Below, piece by piece: positions 17,103-27,800 of a stretch of 64,000 bases of DNA. Made by a program: the position numbers and the translations under genes. Numbering within the stretch: position 1 is the stretch's first letter; every line of letters begins with the position of its first letter. The notes under the pieces were generated by a model. The model saw nothing but the letters and a program-made list of their open reading frames with translations, had not been told where the DNA came from and searched no databases. This DNA comes from an uncultured Clostridia bacterium (GTDB taxonomy: Bacteria > Bacillota > Clostridia > TANB77 > CAG-465), in NCBI GenBank assembly GCA_948562205.1, contig CAOYAN010000006.1:1-64000 (forward strand), written 5' to 3'.

Positions 17103-19382
17103 TTATGTAAAAGTATATGAAAATAAAGGATATAATGAAAAATACTTCATAAAATCAAATCCTAATATAGTCAAAACTAATGGTACACATAGTATTAAAA
17201 TTCCTAAAAAAATCGCTTGAATATTATTTTTTCTCCATCCCGAAAACACTAATACAACCATAGCCATAATTACTGAAATTAGTATTTGCAATAATATTTT
17301 TAGTAATATAAACAATAGTATATTCAAATTAAAAGGCAAGTTTTGGTACACAGGAATATTTTGCACTGATGAGGATAAACAGTGAAGTGGAAATACTTTA
17401 GAAATGCTTACCCCTCTGCATATAAATGGTAAAATAGAAAATAATATAACTAAAACTATACATACCACTATCTTTGATTTTAGAACTCCTCTTTTTCCTT
17501 TTTTCGTAGCTTTTAATAATTTCCAAGTTTCATTCTGATATTCCATAGAAAAAAAGTTACTAAATACCAGTATTATTCCAAGTGTAAGCAATAAGAAGTC
17601 ATTTATGATTCCATCTTCCATAATTCCAAATAAATATAAATAGCCTGTATCATAGATATATTTTCCACCATTTTCACACACATACTTATATTGCTTCTCT
17701 ACTTTTTGAAATGCAGGATAAAATGATGTAACACTATACCATTTTACCTTCATCTTTTCCCCTGTTTCACTATTAATTTCTCCCTTACTTACTAGTTCAT
17801 CTATCTTTTCTATTTCTCCAAAAGCTTCTTCATATCTAGCTTTTTCTTTTTCAATTATTTCAATCTTTTCATCTGTTTGTTCTCCTTCTAATTTTAGCAT
17901 AATGTTTTGATAATACTGTTCTTGAACAGATGGATGATAAGAATGATTTAATTCATTAAAACCAATTAATATACTAAATAGCAAAATAATGATAAGTCCA
18001 TGATTGGTAATAAGGGTTTTATACATTTCGTGTCTTAATAGATTTGAATGTGGTTTAAATTTTAGCCCTATCATTCGTGATTTTTTTTGCTTTAATTGTA
18101 AGTTCTTTCCTTTTAAGAAAAATCTATAACATAAAACTATTCCTACAAGCATTAATATGGCTATCATAAGCCATGACAAGATAATACGAGAAATTGGATA
18201 GCCAAAAAAGTTTAAGTTCAAATATGTACCATACATACTCTCTGTTCTAAATAATCCAAATAAGTTCAAGTGTTTTAATATTTCAAATTTAGAAACATTT
18301 GGAATAATTGTATATAAAATCCAACTTACCACTAATGATATTATTCCATATAGATATGGCAATAACATACTATCGGAAAGTATACAAAATGCTGTTATAA
18401 CAGCACAAAATCCAAAAAGGATAAAACTTTTTGTTATAATAGAAATAAGTATATATTCCAAAATGCTAATAGATAAATTACTTCCAATATAAGGGCTAAT
18501 TGATTGAAGTTTTATACTAATATCACTAAAACCTGTAGATATTCCAAAGAACATATAATTTGATAATAAGAATATAACTTCAAACAAGCTACAACTAATA
18601 AAAAGTGCAATCATTTTAGCAATGATACTATGACTTATTCCATATTTAGTACTACGAGTTATATAAAAAAGTCCTTTTTCCTTTTCTTCAGTTATTAAAC
18701 TTCCTATAAATAAAAATGCTAATAATATTACAAAAATATCAGTCCATATATTTTCCATTGTAGATGTAATCATTTTAGAAGGAATATAGCATATTCCATT
18801 ATTATCAAGTTTTTCATAGTCTGATGTACTCTTTTTTATATTACGAGAAGAAAAATCGTTTTCATTTCCGTTTTGATTTTTAAATACAGAAATTCCATCA
18901 AGTGCATTTTCTTTTTCTCTTATTTCTTTTAAATATAAATCGTAGTTTGAAACTTTTGTATATTCATCATATACTTCATTTATAAATTTTTGTTCTTTTT
19001 CAAACGAATTTGTAAAATGTATATAGTTTCCTGACTTATATAAATCATAATAAGTTTCAAAAAGTTTTGGTTGTTCTTGCATTTCTTGCTTTGCAAATTC
19101 TGCTCCCATTTCAGTATTTTGAATTGAAATAATATTCATAACAAAAGAAACACCATCAATATCTCTTTTTAAATTTTCGATATATTCACCTTTTTGAGAT
19201 TCATCCATATTTGCTATCTCTTCTCCAAATTTTTTATAGGATGAAAGAGCTATTCTATCCTCATTTTCAATATTTGTATACCAAAGGAAAAATATATTTA
19301 TCATAAGCAATAAACAAATACTAAAAATAAAACTTCGCTTGCACCATATTTTTTTTAGTTCAAAATAAATAAGCCTAAACAT
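17103..19382 (-). CDS. ABC-2 type transporter permease, large
   Basis: 759 residues with about twelve membrane helices in two halves. Each half begins with one helix followed by a long extracytoplasmic loop (about 35-200 and 480-600), which resembles two fused ABC-2 permease units. It starts 3 bases after the ATPase gene, its obvious partner. Systems of this shape, next to a two-component pair, export or give protection against peptide antibiotics, or move lipids. The substrate is not visible. Confidence 0.88.
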   Translation of the reverse strand: MFRLIYFELKKIWCKRSFIFSICLLLMINIFFLWYTNIENEDRIALSSYKKFGEEIANMDESQKGEYIENLKRDIDGVSFVMNIISIQNTEMGAEFAKQEMQEQPKLFETYYDLYKSGNYIHFTNSFEKEQKFINEVYDEYTKVSNYDLYLKEIREKENALDGISVFKNQNGNENDFSSRNIKKSTSDYEKLDNNGICYIPSKMITSTMENIWTDIFVILLAFLFIGSLITEEKEKGLFYITRSTKYGISHSIIAKMIALFISCSLFEVIFLLSNYMFFGISTGFSDISIKLQSISPYIGSNLSISILEYILISIITKSFILFGFCAVITAFCILSDSMLLPYLYGIISLVVSWILYTIIPNVSKFEILKHLNLFGLFRTESMYGTYLNLNFFGYPISRIILSWLMIAILMLVGIVLCYRFFLKGKNLQLKQKKSRMIGLKFKPHSNLLRHEMYKTLITNHGLIIILLFSILIGFNELNHSYHPSVQEQYYQNIMLKLEGEQTDEKIEIIEKEKARYEEAFGEIEKIDELVSKGEINSETGEKMKVKWYSVTSFYPAFQKVEKQYKYVCENGGKYIYDTGYLYLFGIMEDGIINDFLLLTLGIILVFSNFFSMEYQNETWKLLKATKKGKRGVLKSKIVVCIVLVILFSILPFICRGVSISKVFPLHCLSSSVQNIPVYQNLPFNLNILLFILLKILLQILISVIMAMVVLVFSGWRKNNIQAIFLGILILCVPLVLTILGFDFMKYFSLYPLFSYTFT

Positions 19383-19385
19383 AAA

Positions 19386-20099
19386 TTATTCCTCCCCAAA
19401 TATTTTCATATATACATCTTCTAAATTAGTAGCATTATATTTATCACAAAGTACATTTACATTTGCATAATCAATTATTTTTCCAGTTTTAATTAATATT
19501 ATTTTTTTAGCAATAGATTCAATATCTGAAACAACATGAGTTGATACTAGAATAATCTTATCTTTTGAAAGTTCTGCTATTCTTTCTCTTATTCTTACTC
19601 TTTCTTTTGGATCAAGTCCTGCTGTAGGTTCATCTAATATAACCAATTTAGGATTTCCAATAATTGCTTGTGCTATTAAAATTCTTTGTTTCATTCCACC
19701 TGAATATGTACCAATTTTTTGATTTGATTTTTCTACCATGTTCACATATAGTAGAACTCTATTTATTTCATCTTCCATACTACTTTGGGAAATTCCTTTT
19801 AAAGTCGCTATATATGAAAGAAATCTTCTTCCTGAAAAAGTTTCATACATTCCCTGTTGTTGTGGAGCATACCCTAGCAAACTCCTATAATTACTTCCTA
19901 GTTCTTTGACTTCTTTTCCATCCCATTTTATAGTCCCCTCTGTAGGTTCAAGATTTCCAGTTATGATATTCATTAATGTTGATTTTCCTGCACCATTTGG
20001 ACCAAGAAGCCCATAAATTCCATTGTCTAGTTTTAAAGAAACATCATTTAAAGCAATTTTTTCTTTATATTTTTTAGAAATATTACAAAGTTCAAGCAT
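19386..20099 (-). CDS. ABC transporter ATP-binding protein
   Basis: 237 residues. Walker A GPNGAGKST near residue 35, Q-loop, signature YSGGMKQR, Walker B LVILDEPTAGLD and the H-loop THVV are all present. Its stop is 3 bases from the permease start, and its start codon overlaps the propeller gene stop by one base. It powers the permease at 17103-19382. Confidence 0.95.
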   Translation of the reverse strand: MLELCNISKKYKEKIALNDVSLKLDNGIYGLLGPNGAGKSTLMNIITGNLEPTEGTIKWDGKEVKELGSNYRSLLGYAPQQQGMYETFSGRRFLSYIATLKGISQSSMEDEINRVLLYVNMVEKSNQKIGTYSGGMKQRILIAQAIIGNPKLVILDEPTAGLDPKERVRIRERIAELSKDKIILVSTHVVSDIESIAKKIILIKTGKIIDYANVNVLCDKYNATNLEDVYMKIFGEE

Positions 20100-21487
20100 T
20101 ATCTTCCCCCCTTATTAATTACATCAATAACATTATTAATCATTTTTATTTCAGTAAAATTACGGTTTCCTTTATATAAATCTTCTTTGCTAATTAAACC
20201 ACAATATTCTTTTTTAGTTTCATAAGAACCATCTTGATGATAATTTACATCTGAATCATAAACAACTAAAACTTGTGTTTTACTTTCTGCAATAATATCT
20301 AAAGTTCTTCCTACTGTTTTGTTTACAAGTTTTGAATGAGAAATTTTACTTGTATTTTTATCAATAAAGTAAAGAGTTTTGTCATTAAAGCTATATTCAT
20401 AACACATTATTTTATCTCCAATAATTCCATAAATACCATTTTGAGATAATTTTACAAAAGAATTTTTTTCTCCTGTTTTTAAATCAATTTTTATAATTTC
20501 ACCATCTCCCTCTTTAGAAAAATATAAGTATTTATCATCTGTTACATAACTACGAGAATGTGCTGCAAATATACGATAGATTTCTTTACTTTCCCTATTT
20601 TCTACATTAATAGTTTTAAATACATCATAAGAATTTTTGTACACTTCAGTATCTTCACTATGTTTTTCTTCTTCTGAAACTTTTTTTCCAAAATCTATTC
20701 CATGTAAAATTAGATTTTTATCACTACATCCAATAACGTCCCATTCAACATTATCATTAAAGTCCATAGAAAAAACTTTCTTTTCCTTTTTTGTTTTTAC
20801 ATCTAAATAAACTAAATTTTTCTCTGATGATGTTTGATAAGAATTACCATTAATGCTTTTTGCTGACACTTTTTTAGTAACAAAATAAAGCCCATTCTCA
20901 TCTCCAACTACAAAATCTTCTACAGTAAGATTACTGTCAAATGTATAAATCTTTTCTCTATTTGTTCCATCTAAGTTTAAACAATATAATATGTTAGAGC
21001 TTCCTTCTACTTCAGAACTTGTACTTACTCCTAAAGCTACTACTCCATCTTGATCCTGCTGTTTACTTAAAATAAATATCTTATTATTCCATATAAAAAG
21101 TATAGATGAATCAGATGGAACTTCATTTTCTAAAAATACAGATGAACAACTTTCTGTGTAATGATTACAACCAGAATTACTACATAAATAAATTTCTTGA
21201 TGAGTAGCAAAGTCAATATACATCAAATGAGATATTCTTTTACCATTTAATAATTTTTCTGTATCACTTTGAAAATAGTAATACCCATCATCTGTATTTG
21301 AAGTATTAGAAATTAAAGATAATTTACCTTTCATTTCTATTTCATCTGTTCCTTTTCCTGTTACCCCATCAAAATCTTTTGATACAATATCATCATTTGT
21401 TAAGTCTGTATTTTTTAATAATTTACCACCAAATATTAATACCAAACCTATTCCAATGATTATCAATAAAATAATTAATTTTTTCAT
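20099..21487 (-). CDS. membrane-anchored beta-propeller-like protein
   Basis: 462 residues. An N-terminal helix (3-21) anchors it; the rest looks extracytoplasmic and built of repeated four-strand blades (YLYFSKEGDGEIIKIDLKTG and similar). A Cys cluster C102-x4-C107-x-H109-x4-C114 follows the first blade and could bind a metal. AAGGAGGTC precedes the start. It is the first gene of the ABC unit and sits directly after the two-component genes, so it may be a ligand-capturing part of the transporter. Function inferred from context only. Confidence 0.75.
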   Translation of the reverse strand: MKKLIILLIIIGIGLVLIFGGKLLKNTDLTNDDIVSKDFDGVTGKGTDEIEMKGKLSLISNTSNTDDGYYYFQSDTEKLLNGKRISHLMYIDFATHQEIYLCSNSGCNHYTESCSSVFLENEVPSDSSILFIWNNKIFILSKQQDQDGVVALGVSTSSEVEGSSNILYCLNLDGTNREKIYTFDSNLTVEDFVVGDENGLYFVTKKVSAKSINGNSYQTSSEKNLVYLDVKTKKEKKVFSMDFNDNVEWDVIGCSDKNLILHGIDFGKKVSEEEKHSEDTEVYKNSYDVFKTINVENRESKEIYRIFAAHSRSYVTDDKYLYFSKEGDGEIIKIDLKTGEKNSFVKLSQNGIYGIIGDKIMCYEYSFNDKTLYFIDKNTSKISHSKLVNKTVGRTLDIIAESKTQVLVVYDSDVNYHQDGSYETKKEYCGLISKEDLYKGNRNFTEIKMINNVIDVINKGGR

Positions 21488-21508
21488 AAAAAATGACCTC
21501 CTTAAATT

Positions 21509-21563
21509 GCCATAAATGGCTTATAAGAAAATCATATATAATAAAAGTCAAAAATCGGTCAAA
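21509..21563 (-). promoter_or_regulatory. control region of propeller-ABC operon
   Basis: Two direct TTTGAC repeats spaced 11 bases (minus strand, 21547-21552 and 21558-21563) precede an AT-rich -10 region, as in OmpR-type response-regulator sites. A palindrome GCCATAAATGGC lies at 21509-21520 in the leader. Control by the adjacent response regulator is inferred. Confidence 0.45.
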
Positions 21564-22848
21564 TTTCTATAAAAATTTTTACTTTTGCTCCAACAGATAT
21601 ATCATTAGATAATTCTAGCTTTCCTCCATGCTTTTTGCAAAGAATACGACTAATTATTAATCCTAATCCACAATGCTTGCCATCACTTGCAGTAGGTATA
21701 ATTAAATTGTTTCTTTCTTTTAAAACATCTTCCGAAAAACCTATACCATCATCTACAATAGAGATTATTAAATAATTTTCTTGTATATTAAATGATAAAT
21801 TAATTTTTTCTTTGGAATATCTAAGAGCATTATTAATTATGTTCTCTAAAATTCTATAAATAATATAAGAATCTATATTTATCTTCTCTTTAAATAACTT
21901 CTCTGCCTCTACATCCAATCCTATTCCTTTAGACTTTGTAATTTGTTTTAAATCTGATTTTACATCTTCAATGAATTTTCGAGTAGAAATTTCTTTACGA
22001 TTTACTTCTATATCTTCTAAGGCATTAATCGTACGAATAGAATCTGTGTATCTTTCTAGTCTTTTAGCTGTTTTATTTATATTTGAAGTAATTTCTAAAA
22101 TTTTTTCTTTACTTAAATTATCATTTTGTAAATTTGTTTGTAAATATTCTGCATATCCTTCTATAATTGATATTGGATTTCTTAAATCGTGAGCAACTGA
22201 TGCTTGCAGAAATCTTCTTTCTTCAATCATTTTCCATAATTCTTTGTTTGTTTCTTCAAGTATTTGTCGCATTTTTTCAAAAGAATTACAAAGTTTCCCC
22301 ATTTCATCATTTGATGTATACGATAATTTGAAATCAAGATTTTTATTTGATATTTGTTCCATTGAATTTTCAAGGAGTTTTAATGGTTTATTTAATTTCT
22401 TACGATAAAAAATAAATCCACAAATTAAAATTCCAACTATAGAAAATATCATTGGAATTGCTATCATTGCTATTCCACATATTTGATATGCAATTTTTCT
22501 TTTTGGAGTTAGCATATCAAAATTATTTTCAATTTTTTCAATACTTGTTTTTATATCAGATAGTTCAGAGTTATTTATCGAACCATCTTCTGCTCCTGTC
22601 AATCTAGGAATATCATACATTTCTTTTCCTAATTCTGTACTAAATTCAAGTTCTTCCATTCTTCCATCGCTATATGTTATATTTAATGTTACACAAATTG
22701 CATTAGAGTTTGGCAATAAATACTCTCGAAATTTTTGACATCCCCATATACTTAATAATGATAAACATATAACAATGAAAAATGTAATTAAAACTATTAA
22801 TACAAAATAATTTTGTAATGAACTGCATTTCCTTTTTAATTTTTCCAT
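21559..22848 (-). CDS. sensor histidine kinase
   Basis: 429 residues: membrane helix (13-33), external domain of about 90 residues, second helix (about 120-145), HAMP, then a HisKA box with the phospho-acceptor His in SVAHDLRNPISIIEGYAEYL, N box (NIINNALRYS), and G boxes VDDGIGF and GKHCGLGL. It overlaps the response regulator gene by 13 bases. It probably senses the substrate or stress relevant to the ABC transporter downstream. Confidence 0.95.
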   Translation of the reverse strand: MEKLKRKCSSLQNYFVLIVLITFFIVICLSLLSIWGCQKFREYLLPNSNAICVTLNITYSDGRMEELEFSTELGKEMYDIPRLTGAEDGSINNSELSDIKTSIEKIENNFDMLTPKRKIAYQICGIAMIAIPMIFSIVGILICGFIFYRKKLNKPLKLLENSMEQISNKNLDFKLSYTSNDEMGKLCNSFEKMRQILEETNKELWKMIEERRFLQASVAHDLRNPISIIEGYAEYLQTNLQNDNLSKEKILEITSNINKTAKRLERYTDSIRTINALEDIEVNRKEISTRKFIEDVKSDLKQITKSKGIGLDVEAEKLFKEKINIDSYIIYRILENIINNALRYSKEKINLSFNIQENYLIISIVDDGIGFSEDVLKERNNLIIPTASDGKHCGLGLIISRILCKKHGGKLELSNDISVGAKVKIFIEI

Positions 22849-23513
22849 CTATAACCTACTCCCCAAACAGTTTCAATATAATTGTTTCCTGTTATTTCTT
22901 GAAATTTATTACGAATTTTTCTTATGTGTTCTTTTACAACATTACTATCTCCTTCTGCATCATATCCCCATACTGTTTCATAAATTTTTTCTTTATCAAA
23001 AACTTGTCCTTTATTTGTAATTAAATATTCTATTAAATCAAACTCTTTTTTTGAAAAGGGTATATCTTTATCATAATAAGATATTGTTTGTTTCGATAAA
23101 TTAACGAGTAGTCCATCAGAAGTTGTAAAAATGGAAAAAGTATTTTTATTTCTCTCATCTCGACGTAAATGTGCTTCAATACGAGCTGTTAATTCTTTAA
23201 GGCTAAAAGGTTTTGTAATATAGTCATCTCCCCCATACTGAAATCCATTTATCTTATCTTGCTCTGTAATACGAGCTGTCAAAAAAATAATAGGACAAGA
23301 TATATGATTTCGTATATTACAGCATAACTCTAATCCATTTGTTCCAGGCATATTAATATCAAGTATGATAAGGTTTGGCTGATGTCTTAATTCTTCTATA
23401 GCCTCATTTACATTATTTGCTATAAGAGTGTTATAGCCACAGTTTTGCAGATGTGAGGATATTAAATCTGTTATCATTTCTTCATCATCTACAATTAAAA
23501 TTTTATATTTCAT
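22836..23513 (-). CDS. OmpR/PhoB-type response regulator
   Basis: 225 residues from ATG 23513 (MKYKILIVDDEE), favoured because GGGGGT lies 8-9 bases upstream; two more in-frame ATGs lie within 15 bases. The receiver domain has the acidic pair DDEE, phospho-acceptor Asp in IILDINMPG, T in FLTAR and K in TKPF. The winged-helix C-terminus ends KIRNKFQEITGNNYIETVWG. Partner of the overlapping kinase. Confidence 0.95.
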   Translation of the reverse strand: MKYKILIVDDEEMITDLISSHLQNCGYNTLIANNVNEAIEELRHQPNLIILDINMPGTNGLELCCNIRNHISCPIIFLTARITEQDKINGFQYGGDDYITKPFSLKELTARIEAHLRRDERNKNTFSIFTTSDGLLVNLSKQTISYYDKDIPFSKKEFDLIEYLITNKGQVFDKEKIYETVWGYDAEGDSNVVKEHIRKIRNKFQEITGNNYIETVWGVGYRWKN

Positions 23514-23555
23514 ATCCATGACCCCCATTATATTTTAATTTATAATTGTCAACCA

Positions 23556-24122
23556 CCTTGCACTAAAGTACAAGGCTTGGATTGCGACTAAAAGTCGCTT
23601 TTGCGGGCTGAATACCCTACTATTTTATTATCTTAAATATCTCATCTATATTATCTTTCTGATTATTTATATATTCTTCTATTATTTCCTCTGTTACTGT
23701 TCCTAGTGTTCTACAAAAATATCCTGGTGCCCATAAGTGTTGTCCCCAATATCTTTTTTTCAACTCTTTAAATTCTTAGTCTTGAACTTCTTCCTTTTAA
23801 TAATTTTATTATTTCTGCTGGTGCTATATTTGGACTACACGATATTAACATATGTACATGTTCTTTTCCTATTTCTCCTTTTATTATTGTTATACCTTTT
23901 GCTTCACATCCCTGTCTTAATAATTCTCTTAATCTTTCCGCCACTTTTCCTTCTATCACTCTATATCTATATTTTGTTGTCCATACAATATGATATTCTA
24001 TATCATATTGTGTGTGGCTTCCATTCCTATACATTTATTTCACTCCCTTTGGTATAACAATTATACCATATGACAATGAATTTGTCTCCTAGTTCTAAAG
24101 AATTTCTGCACTAAAAGTGCAG
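23556..24122 (-). mobile_element. IS200/IS605-like element, decayed
   Basis: A Y1-type transposase remnant is bracketed by hairpins as in IS200-type elements. The left side has 23556-23575 (arms CCTTG/CAAGG with further pairing of CACT/AGT) and a perfect GCGACT-AAA-AGTCGC at 23584-23598. The right side has a perfect CTGCACT-AAA-AGTGCAG at 24106-24122. Both ends share ACTAAA(A)AGT followed by GGCTTG. There are no terminal inverted repeats, as expected. The exact cleavage ends are not defined. Confidence 0.75.
23620..24034 (-). pseudogene. tnpA: IS200-family transposase TnpA, frameshifted
   Basis: The first 88 codons (from 24034, GGGAGTG upstream) give a Y1 transposase start: HIVWTTKYRYRVIEG and the HUH motif in GKEHVHMLISCSP. 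The frame then stops, while another frame continues EFKELKKRYWGQHLWAPGYF and ends IFKIIK at 23620. The nucleophile Tyr region expected in this C-terminal part is therefore cut off. The 415-base length is one over a multiple of three, so a +1 insertion near 23775-23782 explains it. Single-strand transposition by this copy alone should fail. Confidence 0.85.
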
Positions 24123-24161
24123 GGCTTGATACCACTCGCTAGCATAGTCAAATATTTACAA

Positions 24162-24431
24162 TTATATGTTTTTCAAGTATTCTTCTAACTCTGATAATTT
24201 AATCTTTTTAGCCAAGTTAGTAATATCAATGTCATTTGAATAATTGAAAACTAAAAAAGTAATATTTTTGATAATCACTCTATGTGGCTCTATATATGTA
24301 AGATTAGTTCTCTCTAATTTTCTAATGCTACCATTTATAAAAGTAGAAGTAACTTTAGAAAACTCACATATAAATTCAAGCCTTTGTTTTAGACATTCCT
24401 CAAATTCTAGTTTTTGCTTAATTATCTTCAT
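24162..24431 (-). CDS. hypothetical protein, 89 residues
   Basis: A compact charged protein (MKIIKQKLEFEECLKQRLEF at the start) with AAAGGA about 11 bases before the ATG. No recognised domain or membrane segment. Its stop lies about 40 bases from the IS200-like element, so the original gene could have been longer; nothing in the sequence proves truncation. Confidence 0.5.
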   Translation of the reverse strand: MKIIKQKLEFEECLKQRLEFICEFSKVTSTFINGSIRKLERTNLTYIEPHRVIIKNITFLVFNYSNDIDITNLAKKIKLSELEEYLKNI

Positions 24432-24480
24432 TTAAAACAGAATCCTTTCGTTTGGATGATTTTAATATTGTTTTTAAGCA

Positions 24481-24517
24481 ACAAAAAAATCAACCAGATT
24501 TTATTTACTGATTGATT
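24481..24517 (-). terminator. tRNA-Leu terminator
   Basis: A 10-bp stem with one G-U pair (24488-24497 with 24508-24517) is followed on the minus strand by T7. Confidence 0.75.
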
Positions 24518-24559
24518 TCTGTGTCTATCTGTTCAATTTAGTTCGAACAGATACGTCGT

Positions 24560-24644
24560 TGGTGCGGGTAAAAGGACTTGAACCTTCACGTCGCTAGACA
24601 CCGGCTTCTAAGACCGGCGCGTCTGCCAATTCCGCCATACCCGC
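24560..24644 (-). tRNA. tRNA-Leu (anticodon UAG)
   Basis: Class II tRNA of 85 bases with encoded CCA. The acceptor stem GCGGGTA/TACCCGC pairs perfectly; the anticodon stem CCGGT/GCCGG closes the loop CTTAGAA, giving anticodon UAG. A short variable arm and the GGTTCAAGTCC T-arm are present. Single tRNA gene with its own promoter and terminator. Confidence 0.95.
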
Positions 24645-24662
24645 ATTCCTAACTACTTCTAT

Positions 24663-24691
24663 ATAATACCATATGAATTTTAGTTTGTCAA
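24663..24691 (-). promoter_or_regulatory. tRNA-Leu promoter
   Basis: On the minus strand TTGACA (24686-24691), 17-base spacer, TATTAT (24663-24668), ending about 20 bases before the mature tRNA. Confidence 0.8.
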
Positions 24692-24750
24692 TAGTATAAT
24701 AAAAATTTGTCATTTTTTTATATAGGGTAACTTAAAAAGGTTAAATTAAA

Positions 24751-24788
24751 AGAAAAAAGATACAGTTATTCAAAATAACCATATCTTT
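24751..24788 (-). terminator. terminator of first surface-protein gene
   Basis: Stem 56-62/82-88 and 65-70/74-79 (add 24700) with one internal 2-base mismatch, followed by a T run on the minus strand. Confidence 0.7.
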
Positions 24789-24821
24789 ATAAAATTCACT
24801 ATATTACAATATTATATAATA

Positions 24822-27800
24822 TTACCTACTAATTACATATTTTCTAATAAAATTTATTCCAACTATAATTCCAACAATTGACACAAAGAAAATAACAATA
24901 TATGACAATACATTTATATCATTTGTATCTACAACTGGTTCATATACACATTTATTTATTACTACATTTCCTTCAATTACTTTTTCATAATATTTAGATG
25001 TACCTTTTTCATTCACTCTATACTCTATTTCATCTCCATATTCATCATACTTTGGTAATTTTACTTCATATGACCAATTATTATCTGCACTTACTTTTTC
25101 TTCAACAACCAATTTATCTTTATTATATACTTGTAATACTACACTTCCTGGTCGTTTACCATACTCGTTATTATTATCTTCCCATTTTTTTACTGCTTTT
25201 ACAAGTATTTTTTCTTCTGGTACTACGAACTCATTTGTTACTGTATTTTTATCTGTAAGTACTTTTTTATAGAATTTATTTCCACTATATCTTTCATCTA
25301 TATAGTATTCTATCTCATTTCCTAATTCATCATATTTTGGCACTTCAAACTCATAACTCCAATTATTTCTGTCACTTACTTCTGCTTCTGCTATAATGTT
25401 TTCTCCAACTTTTAGTTGTAATATTACACTTGTATCTCTTTTTCCACCTGCATTTCCATTATCATTCCATACTTTTTTTCCTACTATCTTTATTCTATCT
25501 TCTAGTACTACAAACTTATTTGTTATAACGTTTCCTACTATTTCTTTTATATAAAATTTACTTGACTCTTCATCAAGTTCTTTTTCATCTACTGTATATT
25601 CTATTTCATCTCCTGTTTCATTGTATTTTGCAAGTTCAAATGTATGTTTCCACCCATTAGCACTACTTACTACTTGTTCTGCTACTACTACTCCACCTGT
25701 TTTAACTTGTAATGTAATACTATTTGGTCTTTTTCCTGCCACATTTCCATTGTCATCCCATGTTTTCATTACTTCCAAGTTTATCTTTTCATTTGGTACT
25801 TCAAATTTATTTGTTACTGTTATTTCATTATCTTTCTTTTCTACTTTTTCTTTTGTGTAAAACTTACTTCCTGTATCTTTTTCATCTATTGTATATTCTA
25901 TTTCATTACCGAGTCTATCGTATTTTGAAAGTTCAAACTCATATCTCCAGTTGTTTGCTTCATTTACATTTTGTTCTGCTACTACTGTATCATTTGCTTT
26001 TACTTGTAATGTTATGCTTTCAGGTCTCTTATCTGCTTCATTGTTATTATCATTAAAACTCTTTATACCAACAATTTTAATTTTATCTTCTGGTACTGTA
26101 AATCTATTTGTTATAGTATTTCCTACTATCTCTTTTGTATAGAATTTATCTGTTACAAAACTTTTCTCATTTACAGTGTATTCTATCTCACTTCCATCTT
26201 CTCTATATTTTAATAAATTTGTAAATGTATGCTTCCATTCACTTTCTTCTGTTACTTCTGCTTCTGTAATAAGTCTTTCTCCATCAAATATTTGTAAAAT
26301 TACACTACTTGGTCTTTTATTTGCCTCATTGTTGTTATCTTCCCATATCTTTGTTACTTCCACGCTTATTCTTTCATCTGGTACTTCATACTTATTTGTT
26401 ACTATAGTTTCTGTATCTGATATTTTTTCTACTTTTTCTTTTATATAAAACTTATTTCCTGTATCTTTTTCATCTATTGTATATTCTATTTCATTTCCAA
26501 GTCTATCATATTTTGAAAGTTCAAATTCATATCTCCAGTTGTTTGCTTCATTTACAATTTGTTCTGCTACTACTGTATCATTTGACTTTACTTGTAGCAT
26601 TATACTTTCAGGTCTCTTATTTGCTTCGTTGTTATTATCATTAAAGCTTTTTATACCAATAATTTTAATTTTATCTTCTGGTACTATAAATCTATTTGTT
26701 ATAATATTTCCTACTATCTCCTTTGTATAAAATTTATCTGTAGCAAAGCTTTTCTCATTTACTGTATAGTTTATCTCACTTCCATCTTCTCTATATTTTA
26801 ATAGATTTGTAAATGTATGTTTCCACTCATCTTCTTCATTTACTTCTGCCTCTATAATAAGTCTTTCTCCATCAAATATTTGTAGTATTACACTACTTGG
26901 CCTTTTATTTGCTTCATTTTCGTTATCTTCCCACAAACTTTGCACTTCTATATTCTTCTTATACTCTATTTCACTTTTAGCAACTGATATTTTATCTATA
27001 TAGTTATTTAATTTACTTTCCCTTAAATATAAATATCCTGATGTATATGCACTATTAATATATAATGTCTTACTATTTTTTATTTTTCCATTAATTATAA
27101 ATTCTATATTATCATCTTTTAAAGTTAATTTATCCTCTCCTACACCCCACTTTATTGTTACTTCGTTTGTCTCACTATTTATGCTAATCAATTCTGGATT
27201 TTCACTTAAATTGTATTCTGTTCTTTCTCCATTAGATGCTATAAAGATTGCATTTACATCTTCAATATCTATATCTTTATCCACTTCTACTACCACTTCT
27301 GTTTGATATAATCCTACATTTTCTACTGTTTCATATACATTTTTAGAAGAGCCTTTAATCACAATATTTTCATCTTTGCCATCATTAGTTAAATTCATTT
27401 CATATTTTGGATATTCTACATCAATTGATACTCCCATAGTACTTACCATAAGTTTACAATTCTCAACATTTGAAATTTTAAAATACATATTATCCACATT
27501 ATTAGTAAATCTTATATTATGTTTGTTCAGTGTTCCATCTATCTCAAAAATTTCTAAATCAGTTCCAGCAATTTTTGTATATCCATATATTGGGCTTTCA
27601 GATAAAAAGCCATCTTTAAGATACAAATCCTTACCATATTTTGTAGCATTTGTTATAGGTTTTAAATTTTTACTGACAAGCCAAGTAAACGGATTCTTCG
27701 TAGTTCTTATTGTACTACTACCATATGTAACTTCTTTTTCATTACCTACAGTTCCATCATTTGAATAAACCAATGAATTATATTGAGTAGTCCTAGGATC

